Shown here piece by piece: positions 28,471-36,445 of a DNA stretch of 64,000 nucleotides; position 1 is the stretch's first letter; every line of letters starts with the position of its first letter. The DNA comes from JAMXLO01 sp963812475 (GTDB lineage: Bacteria > Pseudomonadota > Alphaproteobacteria > Acetobacterales > Acetobacteraceae): positions 248,001 to 312,000 of the forward strand of contig CAWEVI010000044.1 in assembly GCA_963812475.1 (NCBI GenBank), given 5' to 3'. Under the pieces are notes generated by a model. It ran no database searches, was not told where the DNA came from, and worked only from the letters and a program-made list of their open reading frames with translations. Both the position numbers and the translations under genes were made by a program.

Positions 28471-28679
28471 TACCTGCCTCCTGCCGGAGCGAGGCGGAAC
28501 ACGTTGGACGGTTCCGCCTCAGGTCCGTAGCGTCCGTGCAGCAACGCGATCTGGCCGCGCAGATCGGCATAGGCGGCCAGCACCGCTGCACGGCGCGGCG
28601 GCGGGATTGTAATACCGGCGCGCGTCATCAGGCAGTCGAACTCGGCTGCCAGCGCGTCCGGGGACGGGAATTCGGCCAT
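28470..28679 (-). CDS. AtzG-like (DUF4089-type) small amidase partner
   Basis: A 69-residue helical protein, starting at ATG 28679. The pattern IPPPRRAAVLAAYADLRGQ followed by EAEPSNVFRL resembles AtzG-like proteins, which fold onto AtzE-type amidases and resemble GatC in role. The stop and the amidase ATG overlap by one base (TAATG), so production is coupled. The assignment rests on context plus a short similarity. Confidence 0.65.
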   Translation of the reverse strand: MAEFPSPDALAAEFDCLMTRAGITIPPPRRAAVLAAYADLRGQIALLHGRYGPEAEPSNVFRLAPAGGR

Positions 28680-28762
28680 GTCGGCTCCTCTTCGGCTGGG
28701 TCGGAGTGAATTATGCATGCGGCGGGCGCTCCCGCTACAGTGCGCGTTGCAGGAGGCGCGGA

Positions 28763-29935
28763 ATGCGGACGCAGATTGGTATCGTGGGGGCAGGCCCGGC
28801 CGGGCTGCTGCTGTCGCATCTGCTGCACCTTCAGGGCGTCGAATCGGTCGTGCTGGAGGCGCGTTCCCGAGAGTATGTCGAAAACCGCATCCGTGCCGGC
28901 GTGCTGGAATACGGCACGGAGCAGTTGCTGAACGATTCCGGCGTCGGCGAGCGCATGCGGCGCGAGGGCATGCTGCACCCTGGGATCGTCATGCGGTTCG
29001 GCCGCGCGGACCATCGCATCGACTTTGCGGATCTCATTGGCAAGCACGTGATGGTCTACAGCCAGCATAAGGTGGTGCAAGACCTGATCGCAGCGCGCCT
29101 GGCCGCGGGCGGGCAGATCGTGTTCGACGCCGAGGACGTGAGCGTGCACGATTTCCAGACCGGGCAGCCGCGCATCCGCTATCGGCATGGCGGCGACGAG
29201 CATGAGATTACATGCGACATGATCGCCGGCTGTGACGGTTTCCATGGGGTGTGCCGCCCATCGATTCCCGCTGGCGTGCTGCATGTGTTCGAACGCGACT
29301 ATCCGTTCGGCTGGCTCGGCATTCTCGCCGAGGCGCCGCCGTCCACGGAAGAGAACGTCTATGTCAGCCATGAGCGCGGCTTTGCTCTGCTGGCGATGCG
29401 CTCGGCTGCGGTGAGCCGGTTGTATTTCCAGTGCGCGCCGGATGAAGACATCGCGGCGTGGTCGGACGATCGGATCTGGACGGAGCTGCGGACGCGGGCC
29501 GGGCGCGACGGATTCGCACTGGCCGAGGGCCCGATTGTGCAGCGGGGCATCACGCCGATGCGCAGCTTCGTGGTCGAGCCGATGCAGTGCGGACGGTTGT
29601 TCCTCGCCGGCGATGCGGCACATATCGTGCCGCCGACCGGGGCGAAGGGACTGAACCTTGCCGCAGCCGACGTGGCGATGCTCGCGCGCGCCATCGCCGA
29701 GTTCTATCGAAGCGGTTCGAGCGAGAGGCTGGATGCGTATTCCGCGACCTGCCTGCGTCGGATCTGGAAGGTGCAGCGGTTCTCCTGGTGGATGACGACG
29801 CTGCTGCACCGCTTCTTCGATCACACGCCGTTCGAGCAGCAGATGCAGGCGGCGGAACTGGATTATGTGTTCAGCTCGCGCGCGGCGTCTCTGGCGCTGG
29901 CGGAGAACTATGTGGGGCTGCCGCTGCGAGGCTGA
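28763..29935 (+). CDS. pobA: 4-hydroxybenzoate 3-monooxygenase
   Basis: A 390-residue flavoprotein, the normal length for PobA, which converts 4-hydroxybenzoate to protocatechuate with NADPH and oxygen. The FAD motif IGIVGAGPAGLLLSHLL is at the N-terminus, followed by RIRAGVLEYGTEQLL, the mid DMIAGCDGFHGVCR (DG motif) and the GDAAHIVPPTGAKGLNLA segment. AGGAGG stands seven bases before ATG 28763. No pca genes or PobR regulator are adjacent, so protocatechuate must be degraded by genes elsewhere. Confidence 0.9.
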   Translation: MRTQIGIVGAGPAGLLLSHLLHLQGVESVVLEARSREYVENRIRAGVLEYGTEQLLNDSGVGERMRREGMLHPGIVMRFGRADHRIDFADLIGKHVMVYSQHKVVQDLIAARLAAGGQIVFDAEDVSVHDFQTGQPRIRYRHGGDEHEITCDMIAGCDGFHGVCRPSIPAGVLHVFERDYPFGWLGILAEAPPSTEENVYVSHERGFALLAMRSAAVSRLYFQCAPDEDIAAWSDDRIWTELRTRAGRDGFALAEGPIVQRGITPMRSFVVEPMQCGRLFLAGDAAHIVPPTGAKGLNLAAADVAMLARAIAEFYRSGSSERLDAYSATCLRRIWKVQRFSWWMTTLLHRFFDHTPFEQQMQAAELDYVFSSRAASLALAENYVGLPLRG

Positions 29936-29945
29936 ACGGGAAGCG

Positions 29946-29984
29946 CTCCCTCCCGGGCCCTCCCCCGCTGCGCGGAGGAGGGAG
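29946..29984. terminator. possible hairpin between convergent genes
   Basis: CTCCCTCC at 29946 can pair with GGAGGGAG ending at 29984, across a GC-rich loop that can itself pair. It lies between the ends of pobA and the MetE-like gene. There is no T-run, so intrinsic termination is unproven. Confidence 0.3.
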
Positions 29985-30015
29985 TTACAGCGCGCCCTCT
30001 CGCGCGAGGCGGGGC

Positions 30016-31164
30016 CTACACGCCGCCCCAAACCTCCCGTGCCACCTCCACGCACAACCGAAGCTTCGCCCACTGCTCGTCCTCGGTCAGCACATTACCT
30101 TCCTCGGTGCTGGCGAATCCGCACTGCGGCGACAATGCAAGCTGCTCCAACGGCAGATACTTCGCCGCCTGATCGATGCGCCGCTTCAGTTCGTCCTTGC
30201 TCTCCAGCGCGCCCGACTTGCTGGTGACCAGGCCCAACACCACCATCTTGTTGCCGCGCGGCACGAACCGGAGCGGCTCGAACCCACCGGCGCGGTCGCT
30301 GTCGTATTCCATGAAATACGCATCGGAATTGATCTGGTTGAACAGCACCTCGGCCACCGGCTCGTAGCCGCCTGACGCCACCCAGTGCGAGCGGAAGTTG
30401 CCGCGGCAGAGATGCATACTGATCACCATGCCATCCGGCCGCCCCTCGATCGCACGGTTCAGCATGCCGGCATAAATTGCCAACAGGTTCTCGACATGTT
30501 CGCCGCGCGCCTTCAATCCGGCGATCTGCTCCGGATCGCACAGATAGGCGATGTTGACCTCGTCAAGCTGCAGATACCGGCACCCCGCCGCGCCGAACGC
30601 CGCAACCGCCTTGTTGTATCCCGCGCCCAGGTCGGCGAAGAAGCCGTCCATGTCCGGATAGGTCTTCGGATCGATTGCCTGTCGCCCGCCACGGAAATGC
30701 ACCACCGAGGGCGACGGAATGGTCATCTTCGGCATGGCGCTTCGGACGTGCCCAGCGACGAAGCGGTAGTCGTCCACCATCACCGGACGGCCCCACCCGA
30801 TCTTCCCGGTGACACGCAGGGCCAGCGGCAGCGGCAGGCCGCCCTTGAACTGGACCTTCTGCTCCGGCTCGTAGAGCTCGACGCCGTCCAGTCCCGAAAC
30901 GAAGTCGAAGTGCCAGAACGCCCGCCGATATTCGCCGTCGGTCGCAGCGCGCAGGCCGATCTCCTCCTGCCGGCGGATCGCGGCCGAGATGCAACGGTCC
31001 TCTACGGCACGCAGCGCGTCTTCTGACAGCGTTCCTGCCTTGCGCGCGGCGCGAGCATCCGTCAGCTCACGCGGTCGCAGCAAGCTACCCACATGGTCGG
31101 CGCGAAACGGCGGAAGGTTGCGTGGTCCGACTTGACCTTCCGTGGCGGTTGTGGATGTGGACAT
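30016..31164 (-). CDS. MetE C-terminal-like (cobalamin-independent methionine synthase family) protein
   Basis: A 382-residue single-barrel protein. It matches the catalytic half of MetE: FRADHVGSLLRP at the N-terminus, CRYLQLDEVNIAYLCD, and the putative zinc ligands in ISMHLCRGN, an Asn-rich FNQINSDAYFMEYD and SPQCGFAST. Stand-alone C-terminal MetE homologues transfer methyl groups to homocysteine or other thiols, or act in other methyl transfers. GGGAGG precedes ATG 31164. It is divergent from hpnN. Confidence 0.82.
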   Translation of the reverse strand: MSTSTTATEGQVGPRNLPPFRADHVGSLLRPRELTDARAARKAGTLSEDALRAVEDRCISAAIRRQEEIGLRAATDGEYRRAFWHFDFVSGLDGVELYEPEQKVQFKGGLPLPLALRVTGKIGWGRPVMVDDYRFVAGHVRSAMPKMTIPSPSVVHFRGGRQAIDPKTYPDMDGFFADLGAGYNKAVAAFGAAGCRYLQLDEVNIAYLCDPEQIAGLKARGEHVENLLAIYAGMLNRAIEGRPDGMVISMHLCRGNFRSHWVASGGYEPVAEVLFNQINSDAYFMEYDSDRAGGFEPLRFVPRGNKMVVLGLVTSKSGALESKDELKRRIDQAAKYLPLEQLALSPQCGFASTEEGNVLTEDEQWAKLRLCVEVAREVWGGV

Positions 31165-31322
31165 CGGATCAACCTCCCATCCGGCTTGCTGTTCGCCGGC
31201 GTGCTGTCCTACTGCCTACACGCCTCCGTGCAAACACCGGCGACCGGCATGGACCGCTGGGAGCCAAGCGACTATCACACGCCGCCCGCGTTCGCCGGGC
31301 TGCACACGTTGAAACGATCCGT

Positions 31323-33914
31323 ATGTTGCTTACCCGCCTGCTCGTCAGTCTGGTCGAATACAGCCGCCGCCACGCCCTTGCGGTGGTGCTGGGCGGGCTC
31401 GTCCTGGCGGCGTTCTCGGCCTTCTATGCGACGCACCATCTGGGCGTGACCACGGACACGGACCAGATGTTCGCCCCGAGCCTGCCCTGGCGGAAAAGCG
31501 CGGCCGAGTTCAAGCAGGACTTCCCGCAGTTCCGCGATCTGCTGGTCGCGGTGATCGACGCGCAGGAGCCGGAGGAAGCCGATGCCACGGCCGCTGCGCT
31601 GGCCGATGCCATCTCCAGCGATCACGTCCATTTTAACTCGGTACGACGACCCGATGCCTCGCCCTTCCTGCGCAAGGAGGGCCTGCTGTTCGTCGACGAG
31701 AAGCCGCTCACGGACCTGATGGACCGCACCATCGACGCGCAGCCGTTTCTCGGGCAACTGGTCGCCGATCCGACCGCGCGCGGTCTGTTTTCCGCGCTTT
31801 CGCTGCTCGGAATCGGGGCTACGAAAGGCGATGCCGATCTCGGTCCCTATCTCGATTCGCTCGATGCATTCCATCGGTCCATGGCGGACGTTCTGTCCGG
31901 CCATCCGCGCCCGCTGTCGTGGCAATCGCTGCTCGGCGGCGGGCTGAACGATCTCGCCGGCAAATACAAGTTCGTGCTGGTGCAGCCGAAGCTCGACTTC
32001 GGCGCATTGCAACCCGGAGGCGCAGCGACGGACGCGATGCGCCAGGTCATCGCTGGGTTGGAGTTCGTCAAGTCGGGCACCGCCCGTGTCCGTATCACGG
32101 GCCAGGTGGCGCTGGCGGACGAAGAATTCGCGACCGTCGTGCAGGGCGCGGTGGTCGGTCTGGCCGGCAGTGTGGTGCTGATCACGCTGTGGCTGTTCCT
32201 CGCGGTGCAGACCTGGCGGCTGATCGTGCCGATCCTCGCGACCCTGGGCCTTGGCCTCATGCTGACCCTGCTGTTCGCATCCGTCGCGGTCGGCACGCTC
32301 AATCTGGTGTCGGTCGGATTCGGCATCCTGTTCGTCGGCATTGCAGTGGATTTCGCCATCCAGTTCTCGGTGCGCTATCGTGAGCGGCGCTTCGAGTACC
32401 CCGATCCGGCGGAGGCGATGCGCCAGAACGCCGCGCGTACGGGCGACCAGATCCTTGTCGCATCGGTGGCGACTTCGGCCGGCTTCCTGGGCTTCGTGCC
32501 GACCGACTTCTCCGGAGTGGCGGAACTCGGCCTGATTGCGGGCTTCGGCATGCTGATTGCCTTCGCCTGCACGATCGGCTTCCTCCCCGCCGCGATCACG
32601 CTGTGCCGACCGCCCGGCGAAGAGGCCGTCGTCGGCTTCGCCTGGCTGGCGCCGTTCGACCCCATCGTCGCGCGTCATCGCCGGCCGATCCTGATCGCGT
32701 TCGTCGCCCTTGCGGCGCTCGCCATCGCAGTCGCGCCACGGCTGGAATTCGATTCCGACCCGCTGCACACCAAAAATCCGAACACCGAGGCGATGCGGAC
32801 GCTGTTCGACCTGATGGACGATCCGCTCACCAATCCGTACAGCATCGACATCCTGACGCCGAGCGTGGCGGACGCGGACCAGCTGAAGCCGAAGCTGGCA
32901 AAGCTCTCCACCGTCTCCAAGGTGATCGATATCGCGAGTTTCGTGCCGGATGACCAACAGGCGAAGCTGGCGATCATCGCCGATGCCAATTCGATCCTGG
33001 CACCGACGCTGACCGCGCACGAGCCGCCCGCGCCGATCACGCCCGACGAGGTGCGGCTGGCTGCGAAGGCGGCCGTGGCGCAGATCGACCCGGCGCTGGC
33101 GAAGTTGCCGAAGGACCATCCTCTGGCCGCGATCGCCGGCGACCTTCGCCAGCTGATGGCTGCGCCCGACCCGATCCTGATCACCACGAACGAAGTGCTC
33201 ACGCAATTCCTGCCGGAGCAGCTCGATCATCTGCGCACGTCGCTGAGTGCCGAGCCGGTGACGCTCGCTTCGATCCCGCCCGACGTGTCGCGGGACTGGC
33301 TGCTGCCGGACGGGCGTGCGCGGCTGCAGGTGATGCCTGGTCCGCAGGTGCGCGGCAGCAAGGGGCTGCGCGAATTCGTGGCTCAGGTCACCGCGGTGGC
33401 GCCGAACGCGGGCGGCTCGGCGGTGACCATCCAGGCCACCAGTGAAACCATCGTCGGCGCGTTCCGCGCGGCCGCGATCATCGCGGTGGTATCGATCACG
33501 ATCATCCTGTGCCTGGCATTGCGCCGGATTGTGGACGTCTGCCTCGTGCTGGCGCCGCTTACCCTTTCGGCGCTGCTTACGCTGCTCGTGGCGGTGCTGC
33601 TGCAGCTGCCGCTCAACTTCGCCAACATCATCGCATTGCCGCTACTGCTCGGCGTCGGCGTGTCCTTCAACATCTATTTCGTGATGAACTGGCGGGCGGG
33701 ACGACATGCCGTCCTCGGGTCCGCGACAGCGCGGGCGATCGTGTTCTCCGCGCTGACCACCGGGACGGCCTTCGGCTCGCTGGCACTGTCGGGACATCCC
33801 GGTACCGCCAGCATGGGGAGGCTGCTGCTGATCAGTCTGGCGTGCACGCTGATGGCGAGCCTGGTCTTCATTCCGGCATTGCTTTCGACCGTCCACGCAC
33901 GAACCAGGCGTTAA
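31323..33914 (+). CDS. hpnN: hopanoid transporter, RND family
   Basis: An 863-residue MMPL/RND-type permease that moves hopanoids to the outer membrane. The first membrane helix (AVVLGGLVLAAFSAFYATHH) is followed by the HpnN-like TDTDQMFAPSLPWRKS and a large periplasmic domain. Two sterol-sensing-like helix bundles follow, about residues 260-420 and 690-860, including SVGFGILFVGIAVDFAIQFS. ATG 31323 fits the family N-terminus; the ribosome-binding site is weak. No hpn/shc biosynthesis genes flank it. Confidence 0.85.
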   Translation: MLLTRLLVSLVEYSRRHALAVVLGGLVLAAFSAFYATHHLGVTTDTDQMFAPSLPWRKSAAEFKQDFPQFRDLLVAVIDAQEPEEADATAAALADAISSDHVHFNSVRRPDASPFLRKEGLLFVDEKPLTDLMDRTIDAQPFLGQLVADPTARGLFSALSLLGIGATKGDADLGPYLDSLDAFHRSMADVLSGHPRPLSWQSLLGGGLNDLAGKYKFVLVQPKLDFGALQPGGAATDAMRQVIAGLEFVKSGTARVRITGQVALADEEFATVVQGAVVGLAGSVVLITLWLFLAVQTWRLIVPILATLGLGLMLTLLFASVAVGTLNLVSVGFGILFVGIAVDFAIQFSVRYRERRFEYPDPAEAMRQNAARTGDQILVASVATSAGFLGFVPTDFSGVAELGLIAGFGMLIAFACTIGFLPAAITLCRPPGEEAVVGFAWLAPFDPIVARHRRPILIAFVALAALAIAVAPRLEFDSDPLHTKNPNTEAMRTLFDLMDDPLTNPYSIDILTPSVADADQLKPKLAKLSTVSKVIDIASFVPDDQQAKLAIIADANSILAPTLTAHEPPAPITPDEVRLAAKAAVAQIDPALAKLPKDHPLAAIAGDLRQLMAAPDPILITTNEVLTQFLPEQLDHLRTSLSAEPVTLASIPPDVSRDWLLPDGRARLQVMPGPQVRGSKGLREFVAQVTAVAPNAGGSAVTIQATSETIVGAFRAAAIIAVVSITIILCLALRRIVDVCLVLAPLTLSALLTLLVAVLLQLPLNFANIIALPLLLGVGVSFNIYFVMNWRAGRHAVLGSATARAIVFSALTTGTAFGSLALSGHPGTASMGRLLLISLACTLMASLVFIPALLSTVHARTRR

Positions 33915-34007
33915 CCGGCCGGGTGCATGCTGACGCCATGTGTTGGCCGTTCATCGTCCGAGACGAAATAGGTGCGTCGGTTGAAGGTGACGCCGCCCCC
34001 AGCCGTC

Positions 34008-34087
34008 GTCATCCCCGCCAAAGCGGGGACCCACGCGACAGGCACCGCACGTGTGGCGCCTGGGTCCCCGCTTTCGCGGGGATGACG
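34008..34087. repeat. 80-bp palindromic intergenic repeat (GTCATCCCCGC family)
   Basis: The left arm GTCATCCCCGCCAAAGCGGG continues ACCCACGCG. The right arm is its near reverse complement, ending GCGGGGATGAC. Each arm is also a short hairpin. Such elements are scattered between genes in many Alphaproteobacteria. The ATG of the next predicted gene lies inside the right arm. Confidence 0.7.
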
Positions 34088-34456
34088 AAAGGGATCGGGG
34101 TCCGCGGGTCCGATAATTCACTTGTTCCGGCTTGGATCCTCGCCGGTTTGCTGCTGCTGGTATTTGCATCGTTCAGGGTTGCCGCGCAGCCGGCAGACTG
34201 CCCGAGTATGCCACCGAGCGGGCCAATGCTGCCATTGTCGCTCGATCTCGCCGGCCGGCCAGGCGTGCCCCGCGGCGTGACTGGCCAAGCTTACGTTTAC
34301 CTGCCGACGGGAGCGCCAGGCGTTGCCTGTGACAGTCCGCCGCCGCCGCCGCGCGATGTCCTGCGCGGCGAACCAGGGAACGTACTGATGGGGCCACCCT
34401 CGGCTGACCTGCTGCGTGGGCCGGGCACACCGCGGGTGTGGGTGGAGTCTCGCTGA
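34082..34456 (+). CDS. putative secreted Pro-rich protein, hypothetical
   Basis: A 124-residue frame with a clear signal-peptide-like stretch, WILAGLLLLVFASFRVAAQP, about residues 18-37 with likely cleavage after AAQ or VAA. A mature part rich in Pro and Gly follows (MPPSGPMLPLSLDLAG, DSPPPPPRDVL). I recognise no family. The only ATG in reach lies inside the palindromic repeat and has no clear ribosome-binding site, so the start is doubtful; the protein might begin at a non-standard codon. Confidence 0.45.
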   Translation: MTKGIGVRGSDNSLVPAWILAGLLLLVFASFRVAAQPADCPSMPPSGPMLPLSLDLAGRPGVPRGVTGQAYVYLPTGAPGVACDSPPPPPRDVLRGEPGNVLMGPPSADLLRGPGTPRVWVESR

Positions 34457-34564
34457 GACACACAGTGTTGTGACGCGGCGGTGCTTGGCCGCCAACGATG
34501 CGCGTGGCCAACTAACGCGTCGCCGAGTCGCAGTCGGCTACACGACCCTGTGAGGATGATCGCC

Positions 34565-34720
34565 ATGTGCCGTTGCCTGTTGGCCCTGCTCGTCCCTCTC
34601 CTGCTTGGCGGGTGCCTCAGCTTCAGCAGCAGCAATCCGCCGCCACCCCACAATACCACGATCGTGGTGCCCCCGGGCTCGACGGTCGTCTGCCCGAATG
34701 GCAGTCAGCCGCCGTGCTGA
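34565..34720 (+). CDS. small lipoprotein, hypothetical
   Basis: A 51-residue protein with a lipoprotein signal: MCRCLLALLVPLLLGGC, with the lipobox LLGGC and the acylated Cys at residue 17. A short Ser/Pro-rich mature tail follows (SSNPPPPHNTTIVVPPGS) and ends in VCPNGSQPPC. I prefer ATG 34565, with GAGG nine bases upstream, over ATG 34556. It ends exactly where the convergent DUF2459 gene ends. Confidence 0.6.
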   Translation: MCRCLLALLVPLLLGGCLSFSSSNPPPPHNTTIVVPPGSTVVCPNGSQPPC

Positions 34721-35425
34721 TCACCGGTTCTGCCGGGCCTGCATCGCTGAGATCGCTGCCACCTGCCGCATGACCTGACCGACGAACAGAACACCGCGCG
34801 GATCGACCGGCAGGCCGGCATCGTGCAGCAGCAGCGCGGTCCAGGTGTTGCACGTGTGGAATGCGTCGTAGGTTTCGTTCGACGCATAGAACACGCTGCC
34901 GGGATAAGGACCCTCGGCGAGCCGCACGGCCGCCCCGTCGGGGGTCTTCTCCAACGTCTGCCAGAGGCGTTCGGCCAGCCTGTCGATGCCATCCTGCGAC
35001 AGTCGCAGCGTCACCACCTGCTCGTCCGAGAATGCCTCGGTCGGCGGCGCACGTAACGCGGTCATCAGAATTGCGCTCTTGCTGGGGAACAGCGCGGTCA
35101 GCGTCTCGCCGGAGCCGGCGGTCCGGGTCATCAGATAGTTGCGTTCGCCGAATCCGAACACCATGAAGCGGACGCCTGGGAAATCGCTTTCCAGGCCGGC
35201 GAGGGGGCTGCTGATCTCATCGACCGGCAGGCCGATGTCGGTGTGCCAGCCGCGGCCGACGACATAGATGACCGCGCTGCCAGCCAGCGGCACTTCCGGC
35301 GACGGCGGCGAGACGCAGCCGCAGAGCGCGCCGGCGGTCAGCCAAAGGAACGTCGGTATCCAGCGTCGCCCCAGCCTGCATCGCCCCAGCCTGCATTGCC
35401 CCAGCCTATATCGCCCTTGGGGCAA
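34721..35425 (-). CDS. DUF2459 family lipoprotein-like protein
   Basis: A 234-residue protein with DUF2459 features: YVVGRGWHTDIGLPVDEI, FMVFGFGERNYLMT, the ALRAPPTEAF segment and NTWTALLLHDAGLPVDP. A hydrophobic WIPTFLWLTAGALCGC could be a lipoprotein signal with a Cys at the end. The apparent TTG start at 35425 puts a repetitive basic leader (RLGQCRLGRCRLGRR) before it, encoded by a 15-bp tandem repeat, so the true start is uncertain. It sits 10 bases after the TonB-like gene on the same strand. Confidence 0.7.
   Translation of the reverse strand: MPQGRYRLGQCRLGRCRLGRRWIPTFLWLTAGALCGCVSPPSPEVPLAGSAVIYVVGRGWHTDIGLPVDEISSPLAGLESDFPGVRFMVFGFGERNYLMTRTAGSGETLTALFPSKSAILMTALRAPPTEAFSDEQVVTLRLSQDGIDRLAERLWQTLEKTPDGAAVRLAEGPYPGSVFYASNETYDAFHTCNTWTALLLHDAGLPVDPRGVLFVGQVMRQVAAISAMQARQNR
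35366..35410. repeat. three 15-bp tandem repeats
   Basis: Units of TCGCCCCAGCCTGCA and two near copies run head to tail over 45 bases. They encode the RLGxC repeats in the leader of the DUF2459 protein on the minus strand. Length variation between strains would be in frame. Confidence 0.65.
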
Positions 35426-35435
35426 GCGTGGGCGC

Positions 35436-36419
35436 TCACCGGCCGCGTATCAGAATGTAATGCATCAGGAAATCGAAGGTGATCGGCTCGTTCTCGTCAT
35501 GCAGCGGCGGAAGGTGCGCATCGCGGAACAACGCCACCAGCGCCATGTCGAGCCAGACCGATCCCGACTTGCTGCGCAGTTCGACCCCTGTCACGTGACC
35601 ATCCGGATTGGCGACGACGCGCACCATCACGTCGCCATCCTCGCCGTTCATCGCGGCCTGCTCGGGATAGTAGGCGTGCGCGCGCACCCAGGCGCTCAGT
35701 TCATTGCGCCAGTCCGGGCCAACATGTGCGCCGGCGATCCGGGAGAACGGCGAGGTATCGGTCGCCCCCTGCCGCGGCGCGAGCGAGAAATCCAGCGTCG
35801 ACAGGCCGTGGCCCGGAGTGCGCGGTTGCGGGCGGGACGCCGGCGGCTGGTTGAAGGAGAAATTCATCGGCGCCGGGAAAGCCGTCGACGGCGCAGGGGC
35901 GGCGGGACGCTGTGACGGCGATGGCGACGGCGGCGTGCGAGGCGGCGGCAGCACCGGCCTCGGCACGGCCAACGCCACTGGTGGGAGCGGCGGTGGTGGC
36001 GGCGGCGGCGGTACGGGCAGGGGAGGCAATGGCAACGGTAGGGGCGGCACGGGGACTGGCACGGGCTCTGCAACCTGCGGTGGCGTAGGTGTCCTTGGCG
36101 GCTCAACCGTGGCGCGGGGCACCGGTACGGGCGCAGGCGGCGGCGTGGGCGGTGAAATCGGAGCCGGGATTTCCAGCTGCGGTTTGGGTAGAGCCGGCCC
36201 TTCCGGCTTGCCGCCTTCGAACACCAACGCGACGGTCGCGGGGGGTGGCAACTCCTCCTCCCTGTGTCGCCCATAATGCACCGAGACGAGCAGCAGGAGC
36301 AGCACGGTCAGATGCAGCCAAAGCGAGATGACAATGACAGGGCCGAGCCGACGGCGGCGCCGGCGCGATATCGGCCACGGACCTGGCACGTCAGCCCGGA
36401 CGACGACGATTCGATCCAC
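35436..36419 (-). CDS. TonB-family protein with long Pro-rich linker
   Basis: From GTG 36419 the protein has 327 residues: a basic RRRRRRLG start, one membrane helix (VIVISLWLHLTVLLLLLVSV), and a long Pro-rich linker of about 130 residues (many PVPVP and PPPPPP runs). A C-terminal TonB-like domain follows, with ELSAWVRAHAYYPEQAAMNG, GDVMVRVVANPDGHV and LFRDAHLPPL. It probably spans the periplasm to energise outer-membrane receptors. An earlier GTG at 36488 would overlap the agmatinase-like gene and has no ribosome-binding site. No exbB/exbD or receptor gene is adjacent. Confidence 0.78.
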   Translation of the reverse strand: MDRIVVVRADVPGPWPISRRRRRRLGPVIVISLWLHLTVLLLLLVSVHYGRHREEELPPPATVALVFEGGKPEGPALPKPQLEIPAPISPPTPPPAPVPVPRATVEPPRTPTPPQVAEPVPVPVPPLPLPLPPLPVPPPPPPPPLPPVALAVPRPVLPPPRTPPSPSPSQRPAAPAPSTAFPAPMNFSFNQPPASRPQPRTPGHGLSTLDFSLAPRQGATDTSPFSRIAGAHVGPDWRNELSAWVRAHAYYPEQAAMNGEDGDVMVRVVANPDGHVTGVELRSKSGSVWLDMALVALFRDAHLPPLHDENEPITFDFLMHYILIRGR

Positions 36420-36445
36420 GTCGTTTTGCGTATGTGCCTCGGCTT

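Noticed and set aside
28628..30073. 481-codon open frame antisense to pobA
   Set aside because: pobA has full-length family support on the other strand; the antisense product is composition-driven.
31275..33230. 651-codon open frame antisense to hpnN
   Set aside because: It mirrors the codon bias of the sense gene and has no recognisable domain.
35366..35410. Possible CRISPR-like array
   Set aside because: Only three contiguous 15-bp units without spacers; simple tandem repeat.
35704..36276. Gly-rich 190-codon frame (long GGGG runs) opposite the TonB-like linker
   Set aside because: It is the reverse reading of the Pro-rich linker, not a real glycine-rich protein.
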